Assembly: GCF_900176515.1 (NCBI RefSeq)
Contig: NZ_FWXV01000007.1
Coordinates: 186,001 to 250,000, forward strand
DNA from: Kibdelosporangium aridum
GTDB lineage: Bacteria > Actinomycetota > Actinomycetes > Mycobacteriales > Pseudonocardiaceae
Reading direction: 5' to 3'
Length of the DNA: 64,000 nucleotides
A model generated the notes under the pieces. That model was not told the origin of the DNA. It did not search any database and worked only from the letters and a program-made list of their open reading frames with translations. Position 1 is the first letter of the stretch. Each line of letters opens with the position of its first letter. Shown here piece by piece: positions 59,919-64,000 of this stretch. The position numbers and the translations under genes were made by a program.

Positions 59919-60805
59919 AGCTCCGCGATCCGTTCGGCCACGGCGCCCGCGTTCTGTGCGATCCACTGCGACGCGCGTCCCGCGGGAGGCATGAGGATCA
60001 CCAGGTCCACGCCCAGCTTGGCGTACTGGCCCATCTGTTCGGCAAACCCGTCCGGCCCGGTCTCGGCGAGCATCGCGCCCGCACCGGCGATCGTCTTCTG
60101 GATCGTGGAGTAGTCACGGCCGACGGCATCGCAGTGCTCACGCAACACGTCGAGCTTGCGCCGGATCTCGTCAGGCCCCAGCGTGAGGAAGAGATTGCAC
60201 GCGTCGCCGTACTGGGCGACCATGCGCAACGTCTTCCGCTCGCCGCCACCACCGATCATGATCTGCGGACGCGGCGAGCTGACGGGCGCCGGCACGCACA
60301 ACGTCTCGGCCAGCTTGTAGTGCTTGCCGTCGTACGGCCCGTTGTTGTTCGGATCCCACATCTGCAGGCAGATCTGCAGTGCCTCTTCCAGACGCTCGAA
60401 CCGTTCGGCGACCGGCGGATACGGAACCCCGAGGCCGACGTGTTCGCGCTCGTACCAAGCCGCGCCGATGCCGAGCGTCGCGCGACCGCCGGACAACACG
60501 TCGAGGTTGGTCACGCTCTTGGCGAGCAACCCGGGGTACCGGTAGGTCACGCCGGTGACAAGCGCGCTCAACCGAACCGTCGACGTGTGCGCGGCGAGGA
60601 AGCTCAGTGTGGAGTACGCCTCGAGCATCCCGGCTTCCGCACCGCCGTTGTGCTCCATTTGAAAGAAGTGGTCCATCACGGAAATCCAGCCGACGCCAGC
60701 CGCCTCCGCGGCTTGTGCGGCCGCCGCCAGTTCGTCACGGATCTCGCCGGCGGGTTCGTCGAACTTGGTGATGTGCACACCGAGTCGCACGGTCGATCGC
60801 CTCAT
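59915..60805 (-). CDS. LLM-class F420-dependent oxidoreductase
   Basis: 296 residues from ATG 60805. Luciferase-like TIM barrel with VRLGVHITKF, GWISVMDHFF, YSTLSFLAAHTSTVRLSALVTGVTYRYPGLLAKSVTNLDVLSGGRATLGIGAAWYEREHVGLG (read in segments) and IMIGGGGERKTLRMVAQYGDACN. Members use F420 or FMN; substrate not assignable. It converges on the LuxR gene with a four-base overlap. Confidence 0.88.
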   Translation of the reverse strand: MRRSTVRLGVHITKFDEPAGEIRDELAAAAQAAEAAGVGWISVMDHFFQMEHNGGAEAGMLEAYSTLSFLAAHTSTVRLSALVTGVTYRYPGLLAKSVTNLDVLSGGRATLGIGAAWYEREHVGLGVPYPPVAERFERLEEALQICLQMWDPNNNGPYDGKHYKLAETLCVPAPVSSPRPQIMIGGGGERKTLRMVAQYGDACNLFLTLGPDEIRRKLDVLREHCDAVGRDYSTIQKTIAGAGAMLAETGPDGFAEQMGQYAKLGVDLVILMPPAGRASQWIAQNAGAVAERIAEL

Positions 60806-60896
60806 TTCGCAGTGCCTACCCAGCGACGCTATCTCCTGGAGCGCGCTCCAGGTCAACCTGCGCGCACGGGGCACTCCGCGCAACTCGGACGCCGGT

Positions 60897-61883
60897 TTAG
60901 ACCTCTTCCTCCAGCATCTCGGCGGTCACCGCGGACTCGGTCGGCGGCAGGCCCAGATCCTTGGCACGCTTGTCGGCCATGGCCAGCAAACGGCGGATCC
61001 GACCCGCGACGGCGTCCTTCGTCATCGGCGGCTCGGCGAGCTGGCCGAGTTCCTCAAGTGACGCCTGACGGTTGGCCAACCGCAGTTTGCCCGCGGCCGT
61101 CAAGTGCTCGGGCGCCTCCGGACCGAGGATCTCCATGGCGCGCTGCACGCGGGCAGCGGCAGCGACAGCCGCACGGGCGGAGCGGCGGAGGTTGGCGTCG
61201 TCGAAGTTGGCGAGGCGGTTGGCCGTCGCGCGGACTTCGCGACGCATTCGGCGTTCTTCCCATGCCAGCACTGAGGAATGCGCACCCAATCGGGTGAGCA
61301 GAGCACCGATTGCGTCGCCGTCCCGGATGACAACCCGGTCCGCGCCACGGACTTCGCGTGACTTGGCCTGGATACCGAGGCGACGAGCCGCACCCACCAA
61401 AGCCAAAGCGGCCTCAGGACCCGGGCACGTGACCTCCAAAGCGGAGGAACGGCCAGGTTCGGTCAACGAGCCGTGCGCGAGGAAAGCACCGCGCCACGCG
61501 GCTTCCGCGTCACATACGCCACCGGACACCACCGCGGCGGGCAACCCACGCACGGGACGACCACGCGGGTCGAGCAGGCCGGTCTGACGGGCGAGGCCGT
61601 CACCGTCCTTGACCACGCGCACGACGTACCGAGTGCCTTTGCGCAACCCGCCGGACGTGATCACGTGCACGTCGGCGTGGTGCCCGTAGAGCTCGTGGAT
61701 CTCCTTACGCAGTCGCCTGGCCGCTGAACCGGTGTCCAGCTCGGCCTCGACCACCACACGGCCGCCGACGATGTGCAGCCCTCCCGCGAAGCGCAGCAGG
61801 GAGGACACTTCCGCACGGCGGCAGCATGTCTTGGACACAGCCAGTCTGCTCAGCTCGTCCTTGACTGCCGCGGTCATCGCCAC
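60897..61883 (-). CDS. whiA: Sporulation and cell-division regulator WhiA
   Basis: 328 residues. LAGLIDADG-like N-terminal domain (VKDELSRLAVSKTCCRRAEVSSLLRFAGGLHIVGG, in parts) and a C-terminal helix-turn-helix (TKDAVAGRIRRLLAMADKRA). DNA-binding regulator for sporulation and division genes in actinomycetes. GTG 61883 (VAMTAAVKDEL) matches family starts; ATG 61877 is close. It overlaps yvcK by ten bases. Intact. Confidence 0.96.
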   Translation of the reverse strand: MAMTAAVKDELSRLAVSKTCCRRAEVSSLLRFAGGLHIVGGRVVVEAELDTGSAARRLRKEIHELYGHHADVHVITSGGLRKGTRYVVRVVKDGDGLARQTGLLDPRGRPVRGLPAAVVSGGVCDAEAAWRGAFLAHGSLTEPGRSSALEVTCPGPEAALALVGAARRLGIQAKSREVRGADRVVIRDGDAIGALLTRLGAHSSVLAWEERRMRREVRATANRLANFDDANLRRSARAAVAAAARVQRAMEILGPEAPEHLTAAGKLRLANRQASLEELGQLAEPPMTKDAVAGRIRRLLAMADKRAKDLGLPPTESAVTAEMLEEEV

Positions 61884-62926
61884 GTGTCCTCCTCTCCCCC
61901 GCCGGGCTCACGCCCTGCGTATCCCACCATCTCCTGGCCGGTCGCGCTCGTCGTTCCGGCCAACGCGTGCCGCAGGCTCCGGGCAAGCGCTGCCGGATCG
62001 TGACGATCCGCGGCTCCCTGCGTCGCTACAGGGGCCAGGTGCGCCTGCGCGCCGAGCGCGGCAGCGGCACGCCGCAACCGGTCCGGCGTCGGCACCGCGT
62101 TCGCGTCGGCGATGACCGCGTCCACGCGGAGCTCTGGAGCGTGTTCGCAGAGTACGTCCAGATGCTGCTCTGGTGAGAACCCAGCCGTCTCACCCGGTTG
62201 TGGCACGAGATTCAGCACGACCACACGCGTCGCTTTTGTCTCGACAAGCGCGCGATGCAACTCTGGCACCAGCAGGTGCGGCAGGACGCTCGTGAACCAT
62301 GAGCCCGGACCGAGCACGACGAGGTCCGCCGAACGGACGGCGGCCAATGCCTCCGGACATGCGGTCGGCACATCACCCGAATTGGTCTGTACGCCGATCC
62401 GCCGCACCCGGCCCGGCGTCGTGGCCACGGCGACCTGGCCGCGGATCCGGCGGATCGCGGCGGGGTCCTCGTCGAGGCCTTCCACGTCGGCTTCGATGTC
62501 CAGCGGCTCGCACGACATGGGCAGCACGCGGCCGGTGATGCCGAGCATCCGGGCGGCTTCGTCCAGCGCGGCGACCGGGTCACCGAGGACCTCGATCAGC
62601 CCGGAGAGCACCAGGTTGCCGATCGCGTGCCCGGCCAGCGCGCCCGTGCCGCCGAACCGGTGCTGGAACACCGAGTTCCACAGTTTCGCGTTGTCGTCGG
62701 CGCCCGCCAGGGCGACCAACGCCTTACGCAGGTCGCCGGGCGGGAGCATGCCCAGTTCCCGGCGCAACCGGCCCGAGGAGCCGCCGTCGTCCGCGACGGT
62801 GACCACGGCTGTCACGTGCGGGGTGATCTCGCGCAGCGCGCACAGTGTGGCGTGCAGCCCGTGACCACCGCCGAGTGCGACCACCCGTGGAGTGTCCCGC
62901 TCCGGCTCCGTGGACCGATTTCTCAC
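61874..62926 (-). CDS. yvcK: Gluconeogenesis/cell-shape factor YvcK (CofD-like)
   Basis: 350 residues. Nucleotide-sugar-binding ALGGGHGLHATLCALREITPHVTAVVTVADDGGSSGRLR (in parts), HAIGNLVLSGL, GVQTNSG and VVLGPGSWFTSVLPHLLV. YvcK proteins affect carbon flux and cell shape under gluconeogenic growth. Gene order rapZ-yvcK-whiA is conserved in Gram-positives. Start ATG 62926 overlaps rapZ by four bases. Confidence 0.95.
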   Translation of the reverse strand: MRNRSTEPERDTPRVVALGGGHGLHATLCALREITPHVTAVVTVADDGGSSGRLRRELGMLPPGDLRKALVALAGADDNAKLWNSVFQHRFGGTGALAGHAIGNLVLSGLIEVLGDPVAALDEAARMLGITGRVLPMSCEPLDIEADVEGLDEDPAAIRRIRGQVAVATTPGRVRRIGVQTNSGDVPTACPEALAAVRSADLVVLGPGSWFTSVLPHLLVPELHRALVETKATRVVVLNLVPQPGETAGFSPEQHLDVLCEHAPELRVDAVIADANAVPTPDRLRRAAAALGAQAHLAPVATQGAADRHDPAALARSLRHALAGTTSATGQEMVGYAGREPGGGEEDTWR

Positions 62927-63795
62927 TCGCGCCCCAAATCCCGGTGGACGACCTTCACCGCCACACCGTCCTCTTTAGACAACCTGGTAGCCAGCTCTTC
63001 GGACATCGCGACGCTGCGGTGTTTCCCGCCGGTGCACCCGATCGCGAGGGTCAGGTAACGCTTGCCCTCGCGGCGGTAGCCCGCGCCGATCAGCCGGAGC
63101 AGTTCGTGGTAGCGCTCGAGGAAGTCCTCGGCGCCCTCCTGGGTCAGCACGTAGTTGCGGACCTCGGCGTCCAGCCCGGTCTGCTCACGCAACTCCGGGA
63201 TCCAGAACGGGTTTGGCAGGAACCGGACGTCCATCACCAGGTCGGCGTCCATCGGCAGGCCGTACTTGTAGCCGAACGACAACACCGTCACCCGGGTCTG
63301 CAGGTCCTCCGCGCCGCCGAACGCGTCCTCGATCTTGGCGCGCAACTGGTGCACCGACAGCGAAGTCGTGTCCAGGATCAGGTCGGCTTCCTCGCGCAGC
63401 GGCGTCAGCAGGTGCCGCTCCGCCTTGATGCCGTCGATCAGCCTGCCGTCGCCCTGCATCGGGTGGCCGCGCCGGACGTGCTCGAACCGCCGGATCAGCA
63501 ACTCGTCGGTCGCCTCGAGGAACAGCACCCGCGGCTTGTACCCGCGCGCGTCCAGGTCCTTGATCACCGACGACAGGTCCTCGGTGAACGCGCGGCTGCG
63601 CACGTCCATCACGACCGCGACCTTGGTGATCGCGCCCCGCGCCTGCACACCGAGCTCGATGATCGTCGCGATCAGCTCAGGCGGCAGGTTGTCCACCACG
63701 AACCAGCCAAGGTCCTCAAGACACTTGGCCGCCGTGCTGCGGCCGGCGCCGGACAGGCCGGTCACCACCGCCACTTCGATACCGGATTCAGACAT
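62923..63795 (-). CDS. rapZ: RNase adapter / nucleotide-binding protein RapZ
   Basis: 290 residues. Walker A GLSGAGRST (13-21) and a conserved C-terminal domain with SFGYKYGLPMDADLVMDVRFLPNPFW and IGCTGGKHRSVAMSEEL. In enterobacteria RapZ guides small RNA decay; in actinomycetes the role is less clear. Its start overlaps uvrC by eight bases. Part of uvrC-rapZ-yvcK-whiA. Confidence 0.95.
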   Translation of the reverse strand: MSESGIEVAVVTGLSGAGRSTAAKCLEDLGWFVVDNLPPELIATIIELGVQARGAITKVAVVMDVRSRAFTEDLSSVIKDLDARGYKPRVLFLEATDELLIRRFEHVRRGHPMQGDGRLIDGIKAERHLLTPLREEADLILDTTSLSVHQLRAKIEDAFGGAEDLQTRVTVLSFGYKYGLPMDADLVMDVRFLPNPFWIPELREQTGLDAEVRNYVLTQEGAEDFLERYHELLRLIGAGYRREGKRYLTLAIGCTGGKHRSVAMSEELATRLSKEDGVAVKVVHRDLGRE

Positions 63796-64000
63796 CGTTC
63801 CCCTCTTTGTCCCGTGCCAAGGCCGCCAGGACGGCCTCCGCGGTGCGCCGGCCCACGCCCGGCACCCCGCTGATCTCGTCGATACTCGCCGCGCGCAGCC
63901 GTTTCAGCGAGCCGAAATGCTTGATCAACGCGGTTTTCCTGGTCTCGCCGAGACCGGGCACGTCATCGAGGGCGGACGTGGTCATCCGCTTGGCCCGTTT
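63788..64000 (-). CDS. uvrC: Excinuclease ABC subunit C, C-terminal fragment
   Basis: The frame is open to the right edge. The visible end is MTTSALDDVPGLGETRKTAL, then KHFGSLKRLRAASIDEISG and VPGVGRRTAEAVL. These are the two helix-hairpin-helix motifs at the UvrC C-terminus, used for DNA incision in nucleotide excision repair. The catalytic parts lie outside the window. Confidence 0.9.
   Translation of the reverse strand, partial: KRAKRMTTSALDDVPGLGETRKTALIKHFGSLKRLRAASIDEISGVPGVGRRTAEAVLAALARDKEGNDV

Overview
The window is GC-rich DNA from an actinomycete, most likely a member of the Pseudonocardiales. The evidence is RbpA, the WhiA-YvcK-RapZ-UvrC block, OpcA next to zwf, coenzyme-F420-type enzymes, a DUF6879/Scr1-like regulator pair, and ClgR-like and HspR-like sites in front of lon. 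The family-level placement is inference. About 55 convincing protein genes are present. I found no rRNA, tRNA or CRISPR.

Layout. Positions 1-4984 hold a putative peptide export locus: two related short peptides too small for ordinary gene calling, a TPR protein, an ABC transporter with an N-terminal C39 peptidase, and a second exporter, all with overlapping starts and stops. Then come a class IV aminotransferase, a quinone reductase, an HD/cupin-like/membrane gene group (6845-9238), an FKBP lipoprotein, a DUF6879 plus XRE/DUF5753 module (10704-12257), and envelope and redox genes up to ctaB. Positions 15975-23263 are a pentose-phosphate operon: tkt-tal-pgi-zwf-opcA. Its usual last member, pgl, lies about 7 kb away at 30103. 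Between them sit three tandem membrane paralogues and the relic of a fourth, lon, a ClpC2-like autoregulator with a 22-residue membrane peptide, a decayed TnpB-like gene and an asparaginase. Positions 30857-42949 carry an NCS1 permease, a degenerate membrane kinase, two divergent secreted phosphodiester-degrading enzymes, pabB and an ABC exporter. Positions 42950-43871 are non-coding and C-rich, with tandem heptamers. After an orphan histidine kinase come rbpA, secG and tpiA-pgk-gap.

Positions 57180-50832 (minus strand) form one tightly packed operon. It encodes a secreted cutinase of the PET-hydrolase-like family, a complete branched-chain-amino-acid-type ABC importer (LivG, LivF, LivH, LivM, binding lipoprotein) and a cytoplasmic alpha/beta hydrolase. 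A TetR/QsdR-like regulator is divergent from it. I read this as a candidate ester or polyester utilisation system; that is inference from gene order and overlaps. The right end is a LuxR-type regulator without a P-loop, an LLM oxidoreductase, and whiA-yvcK-rapZ-uvrC.

The most novel items are the peptide/C39 exporter locus, the cutinase-transporter operon, the ClpC2-like gene with an overlapping promoter and operator, and an over-represented AT-rich word (TATCCGAT) scattered in genes and intergenic DNA.
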